Below are positions 31,603 to 44,457 of a DNA stretch of 64,000 nucleotides, one piece after another; within the stretch, counting starts at the first letter, position 1; each line of letters opens with the position of its first letter. Below the pieces are notes generated by a model that saw nothing but the letters and a program-made list of their open reading frames with translations, had not been told where the DNA came from and made no database searches. Position numbers and translations under genes: made by a program. Source of the stretch: Monoplex corrugatus (Eukaryota > Mollusca > Gastropoda > Littorinimorpha > Ranellidae); assembly GCA_030674185.1 (NCBI GenBank), contig CM060307.1, forward strand, positions 75,682,135 through 75,746,134, given 5' to 3'.

Positions 31603-31658
31603 CCACTGTGCAGCTTTTTCCAACATGGCCGGGTTGGAAACCACAGACATAAATCAGG
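31603..31658 (+). CDS. DNAAF9: DNAAF9 exon 11 (residues 277-295)
   Basis: The acceptor is TTGATATCTTTCAG and the donor TCAGG|GTAAGA. It encodes PLCSFFQHGRVGNHRHKS, matching the position of the family F-S-F-HG segment. It ends in phase 2. Confidence 0.85.
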
Positions 31659-31782
31659 GTAAGAACTGTTCAGGAAACTTTTTGGTTGGCTCTCTTGACA
31701 TTTTGTTGAGTGCCCTAGTCCCCTGCTCCCAATTCTTTTGTGTGCATGCTTTTTATGAGATAAGTGATAAGTCTATAACTAG

Positions 31783-31900
31783 ACTGCTTTATGCGCTGGA
31801 AGAAGTGATGTTTTCATCACACATGATCAAAGGTCTATAATTGTGTTGCTTTATACACAGGAAGAAGTGATGTTTTCATTTCACATGGTCGATTAAGTAT
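31783..31900 (+). repeat. Short direct duplication
   Basis: GGAAGAAGTGATGTTTTCAT occurs at about 31797 and 31859, with related flanks (TGCTTTAT, CACATG-TC), in DNAAF9 intron 11. Confidence 0.75.
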
Positions 31901-32826
31901 TTGAATATCATATCTAAACAGTTGTCTGGCCCTGTGTTTAGCAGAATGGCTAATGAGTTAAAGAAGGAGGATCATGTTACGACACATCATGAAAATGAGC
32001 AATAGTTTAACAGGATTGATGTGCTTATCTATTTCATTGCTGAAAAACATTATTTGAAATTTTATTTTTTATAGGCATCATAGGAAAAAAAAAAAGAATA
32101 GATATAATCTAGCATCCAGTCATTCTTTACATTCGAATATAATTTATTTAATGTTACTATTATTTGTCTCTGTGTTTGTTTTGTTTTTGTCTGTTCATTG
32201 CACACTCTTATATGTTTGTTTGTTATGTTGCTGTAGTATTCATTTATCTGTATCTCTTTACCTGCTATCTTTGGATATGTGTATATACCGCAGTGGATAC
32301 TTCTCTATTATATCTATTGATTGTACACTGTATACATACCAAAGTGATTGTAAATGTTTTGTATTATGTGTTTGAAAATGATGAAAAACAAGTTAAACTA
32401 GTTAAAGTAATTGAAGTAGCAAATTATGGAATATTAAAGCAAAATTTGATTAAGACATTATCTTTAGCTAATGTTTGTTTTGGTATAGATTTTGATAAAG
32501 AGAACAGATTCATATAGATTTGAAAGTACTTGTCAGTGAATATGTGTGCATGAGATTACTTGTCAGTTAATATCTGTGCATGTGCGTGTGGTGTGTGTGT
32601 ATGTGCATGCATCCATGTATACATGCATGTGTGTAGAATCTCTTATGTTGGATGAATACATGTGGATATGTTGTTATTTTTCTTTTTCTCATAGGTGTTG
32701 GTGTTTGTATTATTACTGTGACACTGCTACTTTTTTCTCAGACCCATTTCATGACAGTTTATTTGTGTACTGAGTATGTATGTACATTACTCTTATGCAA
32801 ATTAACAAAGCGTATGTGTATTCCAG

Positions 32827-32956
32827 AAACTGCAGGCTTCCTTTTGTACTGTTCGGGAAGAACACAAGCAAGGCCAGCTTAGCATCAGTGCAGAGCGGTG
32901 TTGCAGCCCCATCCTGCGATTTGAAGCTGTCGGCCACTGATGGGGTCGGCCACATG
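32827..32956 (+). CDS. DNAAF9: DNAAF9 exon 12 (residues 295-338)
   Basis: The acceptor is GTGTATTCCAG and the donor CACATG|GTACAT. It encodes GNCRLPFVLFGKNTSKASLA then SVQSGVAAPSCDLKLSATDG and VGHM. PFVLFG is a family signature. It ends in phase 0. Confidence 0.92.
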
Positions 32957-33559
32957 GTACATGTTTATAATTTTCACATTTCAGTTTTTATTGTACTTGA
33001 TTTTGTTTTGTTTTATTTCATTTCATTTCTGTTTATTTTAATTTGTGTTATTTCATTAATGGTTTATGTCTGTATTTTATTTGAGAAGAATGTTATTTGT
33101 ACCTCTGATGTTTGTTGTTGTATTTTATTTGTTTTTCTTTTTATTGTATTGTAATTTGCTTAATTTTTGTACTTGCACTGTATTCCAGAATACTTTCACA
33201 CAAGTTTTGCTTTCAGTTATTTTAATTTATTCTTTGTTTCTCATTTTTTTTGTTTTGCTTTTTTTTTATTTGTCTCCTTTGCATTGTGCCACATACAAGA
33301 CACCGCCTACTCTACTGAGTACAGTTGAAAAGTCCCCAGTTTTTAGACACCTCACTGAACGCTGGGATTTATACGACATCAGGCGTAGACGTTTCACTGC
33401 TCATTCGAGAAGAACTTCTTCCAGTGATAAATTGATTGATGGATTGATCTTTATGACAGTGACACAATACAATATTGTATGACACTGACTCAGTACGATA
33501 TTACTTGGTCAGTTTTCCATGTCTACCACTGATGTTCAACCAGTGATACTTTCAGCACT

Positions 33560-33970
33560 GGTCTGATATGTTTTGCATACTGTTTCTGCGCATCAAATGC
33601 CAGCTTTGTTGGACAGGACACATTGTCCTTATGGCAGACAAATGCATCCCGAAGAAAATTGAAGGATAGACACCATGACCAGAGAAAACCACTAAATCAA
33701 CACAGGGATACTATGAAGGCCAACCTCATCAGCTGTAGCATCAGTACCAGTAAATGGGAGTAAGCTGGTAAGAGCAGTGCACATAGGACACAATCATGTT
33801 TAAATAGAGCAGATTAGCTGCTATTCAGCTGAAGAATGACTTACAGAAGCAGAACCCAAAGCCACAGGACGCCTTCCCATGCAGCGCCTACAGAAGAACA
33901 TGGACCTTCTGAATCAGTCGTGTGTCTCACATGCAGATCCATATCAGGTGATATGGGATCAGTAAGTCTT
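33560..33970 (+). pseudogene. Decayed LINE C-terminal region
   Basis: Broken frames give CWTGHIVLMADKCIPKKI, comparable with WLGHVTRMQDGRIP in the 52 kb LINE. ACCCAAAGCCACAGGACGCC then TTCCCATGCAGCGCCTAC matches the tail at 27110-27150. There are several stops. It is too short to place in a clade. Confidence 0.55.
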
Positions 33971-33979
33971 ACTTTACTT

Positions 33980-34512
33980 TTACTTTTTCCTTCCGCTTGT
34001 ACCGGTGGGCGTCACGGGGAGATACAGTCGTCTGTCAGCAGCAAGGCGGGTGGCTGGTGAAGGACATCTCGTGAGCTCTGAGGGTGTCTGCCACGGAGTC
34101 ACTCCATCGTTGTCTTGGTCTTCCTCTGGCTCTCCAGCCAGAGTATCTAGTGTTGTATGCCGAAGAGCTGGATGGTTTAGGGCATACGTGTGAGGTGTCC
34201 GAACCACTTGATCCTCATATGTTTGATGTGTTGTAGGATTGGTGTTGCTCCTACCATGTCTCATATCACCTCATTTCTGATCTTGTCCCGCCTTGTCTTG
34301 TTTACTGCTTTCTTCAGGCATTTCATTTCACAGGTGACCAGTTTTCTCTCGAGGACTTTAGTTAGGGACCATGTCTGGCACTGGTATGTCAGCATTGGTA
34401 GAAAAATGGCGTTGATGAGTTTCGCCTTAGTGCTGGTGGGAATGCTGGGGTGTTTCAGGAGAGGGGCAAGTTGGTAGCTGACTGCCAGAAAGCCATCAGT
34501 AAGTCTATTCAT
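33980..34512 (-). pseudogene. LINE fragment, C-terminal region, minus strand
   Basis: 34512-34261 encodes LKHPSIPTSTKAKLINAIFL then LTYQCQTWSLTKVLERKL and EMKCLKKAVNKTRRDKIRNE. This matches the region after the RT active site in many LINEs (K-L...-PL-Y--E-W, then EM--LR-----R-D-IRN). 34264-33980 carries the downstream VVRTPHTYALNHPALRHTTL part in another frame. It belongs to a different family from the neighbouring + strand fragment. Confidence 0.7.
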
Positions 34513-35017
34513 CCATTATATTGATGGGTGGGTCCATGACATTGTCTTGTTCTGTAGGACTGAATTCAAGACATTTCTTTTCTTTTTCTGTACTGTTCCC
34601 AGATAGAACTTAGATTTTAGTTGCTCTTTTTACTGTAAATTCTGCATCAGAATCTGTTTTTAATCAAATTCTTTTTATCATACTATTAGTCTTGAAAGGC
34701 CTTTGTGATATGGGCATGAATAGTCCATGAACTGAATTGAGGCAATTTAAATTCAAGAAATCCCCCCCCCCCTCCTAAACTCTGCAGTTATCATTCTGGG
34801 ATTTTTGAATATTCATGCCATGGCTCTGCAGAAAATTGCAGCACAATGAAGACAAGAATATAAAGCAGACATTATGAACAAAGATAAAAAACATTAACAT
34901 TATACTTTTATTTCTGGGCGTCAGCTGGTTGGTTTGATGTGCCTAAGATGTTTTCTGATGGAACAACAAGTCTAGACAAACACATAATAAATGCTTACAC
35001 ATAATTGTCTGTTTTGC

Positions 35018-35020
<3 letters not shown>

Positions 35021-35048
<28 letters not shown>

Positions 35049-35049
35049 C
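35021..35049. repeat. (AT)n microsatellite
   Basis: About 28 bp of pure AT. Confidence 0.9.
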
Positions 35050-36329
35050 TGCACTGCATTATGTGTAAACAAACCATGGAACTCTTAAGTTAGATAGAAC
35101 CTCAAGACCTTCTCAGATTGTAGGGTTTATACACAAACTGTCATTGATTTGGATATTGTGATCGTGTATATGTAATCATCTGAGTGTTATAATGCGGTCT
35201 TGAGAAAATTGAAAGTGTGATGGAAAATTTTTCATTTTAAACACTTTTATTTTTGACTAATATTTTGTGTAATGCTGATAAGCTTTAGATTGCAAAAAAT
35301 TCGTGACTTTTTTTTTTTTACCAAGTATGCAGTATGCATACATACACAATATATACATTTGCACACACCAATCACAACATACCAATTCACACATGCATAA
35401 ACTTTACTTGTTGTATATATATACATGCGTCAGAATTGCCTGGTCATCGGAACGGTGTAAGAGTTACAGTTATGGAAATCTAAGCGTAAAGCTATATGTG
35501 TCTGAAATGAGTCAGACATCATCAATCTTTTCGCAGTGTGACTAATTGCCCAGGGCAATGGTGTTTGCTTATCCTGTTGATCTCTTGAGCTAAACTAATG
35601 GCAGTCTTATATTCCTGGCTGGCTTAACCTTGTCAGACAGTCTTGTGTGAGGAGAGATTCAGACGAATAATGTATCATTAGGTAGTCAGGCTTGGTCTGA
35701 CACCAAGCCAGCTTTTACCCAGAATCAGAGAAGGAAAAACGTGTGGCAGTGGTTGGTAAAAACCCTATATGATAAAACTCAGCAACCCAGGCAGATGACA
35801 CTTGTTTCTTGCTTATACAGACAGCTCATATGTAGGGGAAAAAACTACACACATAAAAGAAAAACCTATTTACATTTCTTTTTGTAAAATACTTAAGGTG
35901 GAAGTAAATTATGCGATTATTCTCTTTCACATTTTTGTCACGCGTGCTCGAGAACATCTTGTACATCTAAAAGGACCCACAAACTGTCATTACAAGAATA
36001 CATTTTGGAAGTTGTTCAGTGCCCTTTTTCAATAGGCTGTTTAAAAATATACAGACTGAGCACCACGAGTTTCACCTCAGAATTGTCTTAGACTTGGGAG
36101 AGACTTAAAGACCCACAAATCACCTTGACCTTGATGGACTTCAGCCACTCTGTATTAACTGACAGAAGCCACCAAGTCAAAAAAACAAACAGACTTAACT
36201 TCGCCTGGAATGACAGACGTCATCAATCCTGGTATTTTCAAGGTTTGTTGGCATTATCATAGCATTTTGTGTCTGGTGTCCACCATGGTGTGAGGGACTC
36301 AGAAAGTGAAGCTCTGGGAGTAGCTTGGA

Positions 36330-36595
36330 GACAACTTAGATGACAGACACAGCGGATTTGGCCACCACGAGCAAGGGCATTGCTTGGAATGGATTTACTG
36401 GATATCATTGCTTGTATGTGTTGACAATAAGAATGAGGAGGATTATACAAATAGAAGACCATTCACACAGCATCATACGTTTTCAACTTAGATGACACAG
36501 CGGATTTGGCCATCCCGGGCAAGGGCATTGCTTGGAATGAATTTACTGGATATCATTGCTTGTATGTGTTGACATTAAGAATGAACGAGATTTAC
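36330..36595 (+). repeat. Direct repeat of about 105 bp
   Basis: ACAGCGGATTTGGCCA, then GGCATTGCTTGGAATG-ATTTACTGGATATC and ATTGCTTGTATGTGTTGACA, occurs at about 36350-36430 and 36495-36575. A third, partial copy of the adjoining GGTTATACAAATAGACCATTC lies near 37553. Confidence 0.85.
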
Positions 36596-36778
36596 GACGT
36601 GTTTTATCTTTCAGTGAACTGGGAAACGTTTTCTTACATGATTGTCAAGATGGCACACGCTTATAAAGACAGGCAGACACACTATACATGTTCATACATG
36701 CATGCTTATTTAAGCATCGCACATACACACATATGCATGCAAGCACGAATTATGCACACAGTCAGACAGTCGGATAGA

Positions 36779-36783
36779 CAGAC

Positions 36784-36829
<46 letters not shown>

Positions 36830-36830
36830 G
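36779..36830. repeat. (CAGA)n tetranucleotide repeat
   Basis: About 11 CAGA units. Confidence 0.92.
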
Positions 36831-36982
36831 CATGCTCTTCCTTTGTCCCAAATTGTACTGTTGAGAAAATTAACACCTTATGTTAAACCTTTGAGAACGA
36901 ATCAACATTCACCATGGAACAATTACACATGAAAAAAAGCACTGATACCAAGTCACGTGAAAATAAAGTATGCAGTTTAATT

Positions 36983-37061
<79 letters not shown>
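36983..37061. repeat. (GA)n microsatellite
   Basis: About 78 bp of GA with one missing base. Confidence 0.95.
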
Positions 37062-37064
<3 letters not shown>

Positions 37065-37804
37065 TTATTGACACGTTGCAGCCCTTATATCAAAGAGCAC
37101 AACATGTTCTGTAACAGAGGAAAAAAATAGACTCGATGCAGCGTAAATAGACATACATGCACAATGTAAGCCAACTGTTTTTTTTTTTCACCCTACCAAG
37201 AAAGTTCACAACATCAAACAACTGCCATCAAGATATAAACTGATAACAATGTTACAACGATTTACACAACAAAGTATTAGATATATAAGTCGAGGAACTT
37301 TCACAACATGCAGCACGCATCATATTTAAATATCCATATTTTATGGTCTACTTTCGAAAAAAAAAGTATTTTAAAAGTTGGGTTTTGTTTTGTATTTAAA
37401 AAAAGAATGCAAGCATGCAGTTCCCAATCCAAGACAGGCCCATAACATTTACCATTGTAAACTATGCTCCATCATTGATGCCCAATGTATTATACTTTTA
37501 TAGTTCTATTCATGTTGTGAATACATTGAAGGGAAATGTTAAAGACTAAAGAGGGTTATACAAATAGACCATTCAGTGACAGATTCACACAACTTAATAC
37601 ATTTTCAAATTTTTAGATGAATATTGTACACAAAGATGCATAATCTGTTTCACTTGTATCGTTATAAGCATTCATTGTTATAAGTTCTCATTATTTATGG
37701 GGGATTCAGACAACAGTCAACATTATCAAGTTAAATATGAATATGTACATTGAAATGTATTTGTACATTGTCGTGGTCTTGTGATTTTGGTGTATGTGTG
37801 TCAG

Positions 37805-37886
37805 GTGTGTCAAGTGATGTCTCCTCGAAGTCCTCTCACGTGTACCAGGACCTACTTTGTGTCTCATCTGCTGAGCGCCCTCAACG
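37805..37886 (+). CDS. DNAAF9: DNAAF9 exon 13 (residues 339-366)
   Basis: The acceptor is GTATGTGTGTCAG and the donor AACG|GTGAGT. It encodes VCQVMSPRSPLTCTRTYFVS then HLLSALN/G. The V-Q-VSP-GPL-C-RTYF phrase is a family signature. It ends in phase 1. The next exon is not certain. Confidence 0.92.
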
Positions 37887-37982
37887 GTGAGTCTTTCCCT
37901 CCCCCCCCTTCCTGTCTGTTAGTCTGTCTTTCTGTCTGTCAGTCCATCTGTCTGTCTGTCTTCCTCTGTGTATTGCGTATAT

Positions 37983-38112
37983 CGTGTATGTATATGAATG
38001 TTATGTGTGTGTGTGTGTCTGTGATTTAATGTGTGTGTGTGTGGTGTGTGTGTGTCTGAGATTTTGTGTTTGTTTGTGTATGTGTACGTATGTACGTATG
38101 TATGTATGTATG

Positions 38113-38202
<90 letters not shown>

Positions 38203-38300
38203 TTCGTGTGTGTGTGTGTGTCTGTGATTTTGTGTTTGTGTGAGTTTTTGTATGTGTGTGTATGCATGTATGTGAGTGTGTGTGTGTGTGTGTATATGTT
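37983..38300. repeat. (GT)n microsatellite block
   Basis: A GT/GTAT-rich block with a pure core at 38113-38200. Confidence 0.95.
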
Positions 38301-38628
38301 TTGTTAGCTGACCTTTGTTCCTTCCATGTGTATGTTCGTTTCTTGTGTGCTTGGTCTCACTCTTGATGCATTCTGTTTGTCTTGGTGTCATACTGGGCAT
38401 TTGTGTGTGTTTTACTGACGTTTGTGCATTGTTCTCTTTATTATGTCATAACTCCTTATTGATATTTCCTCGTTTTCTTCCTTGTTGATTGTTCATCTTT
38501 TTGATGCTCTTCATTTGTTTTATGTGCGTTGTTGAAGTTTACATTTTTCGTGAGTTTTCTCTAGACCGCGTGAATTGTTTTTGTGTGTTGTTGTGTTGTT
38601 TTTCTGTTTTTAGTCGTTTTGTCCCTCA

Positions 38629-38883
38629 CCCTGTCGACCAGCTTCCTGAAATTGCTGTCGTGATAGCTAAGCAAAAACGTAACCAATTCGATTAATCACC
38701 CTATCCATCAACAGCCTTTTCACTCCCTCACCCTATTCACCAGCTTCCTGACTTTTTCACTCCCTCACCCTGTCCACCAGCTTTCTGCTGGAAGTTTGGT
38801 GGATAGGATGAGAAGTGAAACGTTTTTATTTAAAATTTTTTAATATTTTTTTATAATTGGTGGACAGGATTAGGGCGTTAAAG
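38629..38883. mobile_element. TTAA palindromic MITE-like element, copy B (degraded)
   Basis: It repeats CCCTCACCCTGTCCACCAGC and the inverted GGTGGATAGGATGAGAAGTG. It includes GATAGCTAAGCAAAAACGTAACC, equivalent to the ATGCTAGCAAAGCAAAAACTTAACC interior of other copies. Ends are eroded, and extra half-units suggest internal duplication. Confidence 0.65.
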
Positions 38884-38924
38884 GAAAACCAAAGAGTTCG
38901 ATTCATTTTTCCGTGAGCATCTCT

Positions 38925-39493
38925 TCTGTCTGTCTGTCTGTCTGTCTGTCTGTCAGTCTCTCTGCCAGTCTGTCTGTCTTTCTGTTTGGCTGTCTGTTAC
39001 TCCCCGTCTCTGTCTCGTTCTGGCACCCTCTTCTCTTTCTGTCTGATTGTGTGTGTATATGCGTCTTTTCTGTTTGCCTTCTCTATCTCTCTGTTTCTCT
39101 CTCTCTCTCTCTGTCTCTTTTTTTCTCTCTCTCTTCCCCCCTCTCTCTCTGTCTCTGTTTCTCCCTCTCTGCCTCCGTCTGCCTGTCCGTCCGTCCGTCC
39201 GTCTGTCTGTCTGTCTGTCTCTCTTTCTCTCTCTCCCTCTGTCTCTGTCTCTCTTTTTCTCTCTCTCTTTTCCCCTCTCTCTCTGTCTCTGTTTCTCCCT
39301 CTCTGTCTCTGTCTGCCTGTTCATCCGTCCGTCTGTCTGTCTGTCTGTCTCTCTTTCTCTCCCTCCCTCTTTCCCACCCCCCTCTCTGTCTCTGTCTACC
39401 TCTGTCTGTCTCTCTCTCTTTCTTTCTTTCTTTCTCTGTGTGTATGTGCGTATATATATGTTTGTGTTCGTCCGTCTATCCGTCTCTTCATCT

Positions 39494-39525
<32 letters not shown>

Positions 39526-39530
39526 GTGCT
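38925..39530. repeat. (CTGT)n/(CT)n pyrimidine-rich array ending in (GT)n
   Basis: About 600 bp of CTGT and CT, with a 120-bp near-duplicate (about 39125-39225 and 39247-39350; TCTCTCTGTCTCTGTTTCTCC, GCCTGTCCGTCCGTC). Long open frames here are Ser/Leu/Cys low-complexity artefacts. Confidence 0.92.
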
Positions 39531-40758
39531 ATGATTATGTAACCAGTGTCTATATTATATTGCTTGCTTCATATACCTGGTATCTTTTTTTAACAACCTC
39601 TTTCTGTTCTTGAGTTCTACACCATCATTTTTCTAATCAGCGCAAGAAAAGAACATTTAAAAGTTTAAAAGTTTATACAGAGAGCGGATTATTTTCAGAA
39701 TCAGGGTCGTTTGTAATTTTAAGGGAAATTTGAATCATACCCACAAAGGTTTGTGGTTGAATTGTGATGAACAGAAACTGTGATACTACATGTGAATGAA
39801 ATCGTCCCCTCAGTAGATTAGATCACTAACAGATACTGTTTAAATGTATCAACGTTTTGATTGTGTATGTTTTTGCTGTTGATGTTATTATATCCCAAGT
39901 GTATTTCAGTATTCTGTGTCAGGATGGCTGAAAGTTTGTGAAGGAAAGTCTTAAACGTGGTCACGAAAAAGGAATTTTGTTTGATCAGATTTGTGGGAGC
40001 TGTGACGTGGGAGCTCATACTGAACTATGCAAAACTGAGAAATCAAGTTAAAAGTTTTTTTTTCTGCTCTGCTAGAGACTTGTGTTGGTGGTACGTTTGT
40101 TGTTGTTGTTGTCGACGTCGTCGTTGTTGTTGTTAAGAAACATATTGTTGGCTGAATAGACTAAGAATGAGCGGCTCAGTAACTGGGAGATGAGGCACAG
40201 GAATGGATCTGTAGCAGTGAATATTCTAATTGTACCATTTTACTGGTGTAGTTCTGGTCGCTTCCAGTGTTGATGAATTCATTGTGTATATATGTATGCC
40301 TATGCTGTGTATCTAGGTCTCTTTCTTTGTCCCCTTTGCGTGTTGTGTACGCACTTGTCTCTGTGTGTGTGCACTTTGCTCTGTGTGTGTGCAAGTGTTT
40401 CTCTGTGTGTGTGCACGCGCAAGCGGGTACGTGCACGCATTTGTGCGTATACATGTTCAGTATCTGGTATTCCTCATTGTTGGTATCATTTCTTGTGGTA
40501 TGTGCTGCATTCCAGTTCGTATACCTGTGATTTTGGCATGTATCTTACTGCGTTGTGTATTTGCCACTTCATTTCTTTGTGCACGAAAGCAAAGATGTAT
40601 ATCGTGACACATTGATAATGGATACAGTCACACATAGCAAACAAATAAACCGACCATAATATATTGATAACAAACAAACAACCCACAGTGTTTGTAATTT
40701 CATAGGTACATAAGAATACACGTTGACATTGTGACCCCAACCAGGGTTAAAGGATCTC

Positions 40759-40949
40759 TTAACCCTTTGACCCCCCACACCTGTCCATCAGCATCCTGCA
40801 TTGTCAACCATGCTAGCAAAGCAAAACTTAACCCTTCGACTCCCCACCGTATATACCAGCTTCCTGCTGAAAGCTGGTGGATAGGGCGAGGGAGTCAAAG
40901 GGTTAAATGTTTGCAGTCGGTAAATAGGGTGCGGGAGTGAAAGGGTTAA
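40759..40949 (+). mobile_element. TTAA palindromic MITE-like element, copy C
   Basis: 191 bp from TTAACCCTTTGACC to AAAGGGTTAA, TTAA at both ends. It contains an inner 79-bp palindrome, also TTAA to TTAA (40828-40906), with CCAGCTTCCTGCTGAAAGCTGG at its centre. Between them lies CATTGTCAACCATGCTAGCA. The TTAA ends and CCC/GGG termini resemble piggyBac-type non-autonomous elements. Confidence 0.85.
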
Positions 40950-41417
40950 ACATTGAAACATTGTGTATATGTGGATGCAAAAAAGCTTGTGTGCACATGC
41001 ATGTGCGCGTCCAAACATAGTTTTGTAGATTTGTGTCTTTTCTTGTACTTAAGTTGGTTTTTGAGTGATTGTATGTCCGCCTTTTTAATGTTTTGGTCTG
41101 TGGTTGGCGAGCTGTCAGTTATTAGAAGCTTTCCTTCTCTTCTGTGCGAGAAATTTATTTTTGTTTAAATAGAATTTCGCTGCGACCATCCTATGTTTTT
41201 ATTCATTGTGAACATAGAATTTAATATGGATGTCGTAAAATTGTTTGTTTGTTTTTTCTCTAATGTTGATAAAGTATGAGAACCGATTAAGAGGAAATAT
41301 ATTCTTAGAGACAGTTTTACCAAGATGATCATAGTGTACTACCGATGTAAATTTTTCGTCTTAGTACACACCAAGTATCCGATGATCAGAGACTTGTTCT
41401 ATGTTTATGTAGTATCA

Positions 41418-41441
41418 AGAGAGAGAGAGAGAGAGAGAGAG

Positions 41442-41490
<49 letters not shown>
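41418..41490. repeat. (GA)n microsatellite
   Basis: About 70 bp of GA with one GGA interruption. Confidence 0.95.
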
Positions 41491-41494
<4 letters not shown>

Positions 41495-41846
41495 GACATC
41501 GTGAACAAACAAATACCGAAAGAAGTAATGTTATGATGGTGTCAAAACTTATTTCCTCCCAAGCTGTAATTACGTTGTCCCCATCCCCCAAACTAGACAC
41601 AGAATGAGAAACAAACAACAGCAAACAGCAGCCTCCTCCGTGTTCCAGCAGCAGCACACACGGCACTGATGATTCAGTCAGACCTTTACAGCTCTGTCCC
41701 TGTGCCTGACACGTGACTTTATTCCTGCAAGTAGCAACCCCCCCCCCTCATTTCGTCTCCCCCTACCCCTCCCCACCCCTACTTGTTTCCCTCATCTGAT
41801 TCCCAGGACACATCTCAATCGAGCCATTCGTTCACATGCACACACA

Positions 41847-42266
<420 letters not shown>

Positions 42267-42587
42267 ACAGGTACTCAGACTCGAACACATAGACATACAC
42301 GAGCATCCACTGACGTACGCACAGACACTGTTATATGTGTGCCATAGGCATAATGGAAATCGTATAGGAATGACTCTGAGAGTGCATACTGGGACGAACA
42401 TTGTCATTTCGAGCATTCCGTCGCGGCATCTCGGATTTCAAACGCTAACAAAACAGATTTTTTTTTCAGTTTTGCAAGGTGGTCATTAGATTCATTACTC
42501 AAAACTCTGGAGAACCTGTTGTCCAGGTTATCTCGATGCCCAGACAAAAGCAAATACCTATACTATTTGTTCAGTTCTCAGGGGAGG

Positions 42588-42608
42588 GAGAGAAAGAGAG
42601 AGAGGGAG

Positions 42609-42658
<50 letters not shown>

Positions 42659-42734
42659 TGAGTCAATGTGTGTATGTAAGAGAGAGCGAGAGGGAGGTAG
42701 AGAAAGAAAGAGAAAGAGACAATGTGTGTGTGTA

Positions 42735-42798
<64 letters not shown>

Positions 42799-42828
42799 TG
42801 TGTGTCTGTGTGTGTGTGTGTGTGGAGG

Positions 42829-42882
<54 letters not shown>

Positions 42883-42883
42883 A
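42588..42883. repeat. Complex (GA)n/(GT)n array
   Basis: Several GA blocks are separated by GTGTGTGTAAGAG patches. GAGAG..TGTGTGTGTAAGAGAGA occurs twice (42660, 42720). Confidence 0.93.
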
Positions 42884-43289
42884 TAATGTAACTGGAAACG
42901 ATGGCCGGTGCTTGCAAGTGAGACTTGAGAGTAAATGGAGAAAGTGAGAAAGGCGTGTAGAGTGATCAATAGTGGCAAGTGCAGTGCAGGCAAGTAATGG
43001 CGGTTTGATGGCCCTGTCTGTGTTGAAGCAAACTGCACTTGACTGTCTCATTGTCTCCCCACCCCCGACCCCTTGTCCTGCATCACCCTTTCTTGTCGTC
43101 GTCTTCTAATTCTGCAGTTTGGGAAAATCCATAGTTCTTTTCTGATTATCCTCACTATTTCACCCTCCACCCTGAGTACACATACACACACTCTTTTATA
43201 CGTACCGCCTCCCTCCCCTGCATACGTGCATATGCACACACAGACATGCGCGTATGCATACGTGTGTGAACAAGCACACACATGCAGAC

Positions 43290-43376
43290 GAGCGCACACA
43301 CACCGCACACACACACGCGCGCGCACACACACGCGCGCACACACACACATCACACCACACACACACACACACAAAC

Positions 43377-43457
<81 letters not shown>

Positions 43458-43470
43458 ACACACACAACCC
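43290..43470. repeat. (CA)n/(CG)n microsatellite
   Basis: CACG variants, then about 75 bp of pure CA (43378-43454). Confidence 0.95.
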
Positions 43471-43637
43471 AGTTCCCACTTTCTCTGTTTGCGGTAGGTC
43501 ATCAAAACCAGCGCATTCCCCTACAAAAATCACGCAATAAGACAAACTGCCGTCGGTTTCTTTTTGCAAACTGAACTGGGTACTCTACGTCTTCTCAAGT
43601 AAATGAGATAGCATTGGTGAGGGACTGCCAGTTCTCA

Positions 43638-43656
43638 CGTCCCCCCCCCCCCCCCC
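43638..43656. repeat. Poly-C run
   Basis: About 17 C followed by GCGCG. Confidence 0.9.
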
Positions 43657-44158
43657 GCGCGTCCCCACACCCCACGCCCACATCTTCTGCTGGCATGGTC
43701 CTCCCTTTCGAAGATGTGGCGATCAATCACAGCCTGTACTACTAATGCTCCTGCACCCCCGTCCCTGTCTGCCAGCCGTTTGCTGAAGTTGGTATCAAAC
43801 AAAACACACTTTGACTGGAAATGGTCTTCAGACAAACTGCCTCTTGTACGGTTTGAAAGAGGTCCAAGCCCCCGCCTCCAGTCTGTAAATGAAAAACAAA
43901 CACGTTCAGGCCACCTCCCTCCCACTTAAGATGATCAATACAGCAGGTCCTGGAATCAGATTCTGCACTTTCAGCTCAAACCCCGACCGCATCCATCACC
44001 ACTGATCACTTTCATATTTCTGCTCATGGTCACCAATCGCAGTCAAAAGTGCAAAAACTCTATCATTTGATACAAGAGGCAGCAACATCTGTTATCACGA
44101 TAAGGTTTGGCCCGTTTTTTTTTTTTTATATGTTTCAGTGTCCTTAGTTATGTTTAAT

Positions 44159-44350
44159 TTAAACCCTTTGACTCCCGGACCCTGTTCACCAACATCCTGC
44201 ATTGTTAACCATGCTAGCAAAGCAAATATTTAACATTTGACTCCCTCATGCTATCCATTAGCTTCCTGCGGGAAGCTTTTGGATAGGGTGAGGAAGTCAA
44301 AGGTTAATTTTTTGCAGTTGGCGGATAAGGTGCGGGAGTCAAAGGGTTAA
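44159..44350 (+). mobile_element. TTAA palindromic MITE-like element, copy D
   Basis: 192 bp from TTAAACCCTTTGACTCCC to GGGAGTCAAAGGGTTAA. The inner palindrome is at 44230-44307, TTAA to TTAA. It has the same orientation as copy C and the same interior ATGCTAGCAAAGCAAA. It ends 28 bp before a candidate exon. Confidence 0.87.
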
Positions 44351-44378
44351 ATTTGTATTCAGGTATGTTCTTTTTTAG

Positions 44379-44457
44379 ATCCCCTGCGCGATAAATTGGA
44401 CGGAGTGGTCATCGCCATGGGTATCTGCTTAGATTATGTGCGCGAACGCATTGATAT
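44379..44457 (+). CDS. DNAAF9: Candidate DNAAF9 exon 14
   Basis: After TGTTCTTTTTTAG an open segment in the phase left by exon 13 (G|AT) reads DPLRDKLDGVVIAMG, then ICLDYVRERID if it continues. A donor may be G|GTATCT at 44421 or AT|GTGTAA at 44458; neither is strong. The helix-like composition and higher GC fit a coding exon, but I cannot match it to a family motif. Confidence 0.4.

Larger units (their letters stand above)
32957..37804 (+). other. DNAAF9 intron 12
   Basis: About 4.8 kb, with decayed LINE pieces at 33.5-34.5 kb, a duplicated 105-bp segment at 36.3-36.6 kb and microsatellites. Otherwise it is AT-rich with no exon seen. Confidence 0.65.

Noticed and set aside
38913..39613. Open frames of about 180-210 codons rich in Ser, Leu and Cys
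   Set aside because: They are a translation of a CTGT/CT array. All three frames are open together.
43635..43925. 96-codon minus-strand frame beginning GGRWPERVCFSFTD
   Set aside because: No family match by eye. The 3' part runs through a poly-C/G tract, and there is no splice or promoter context.
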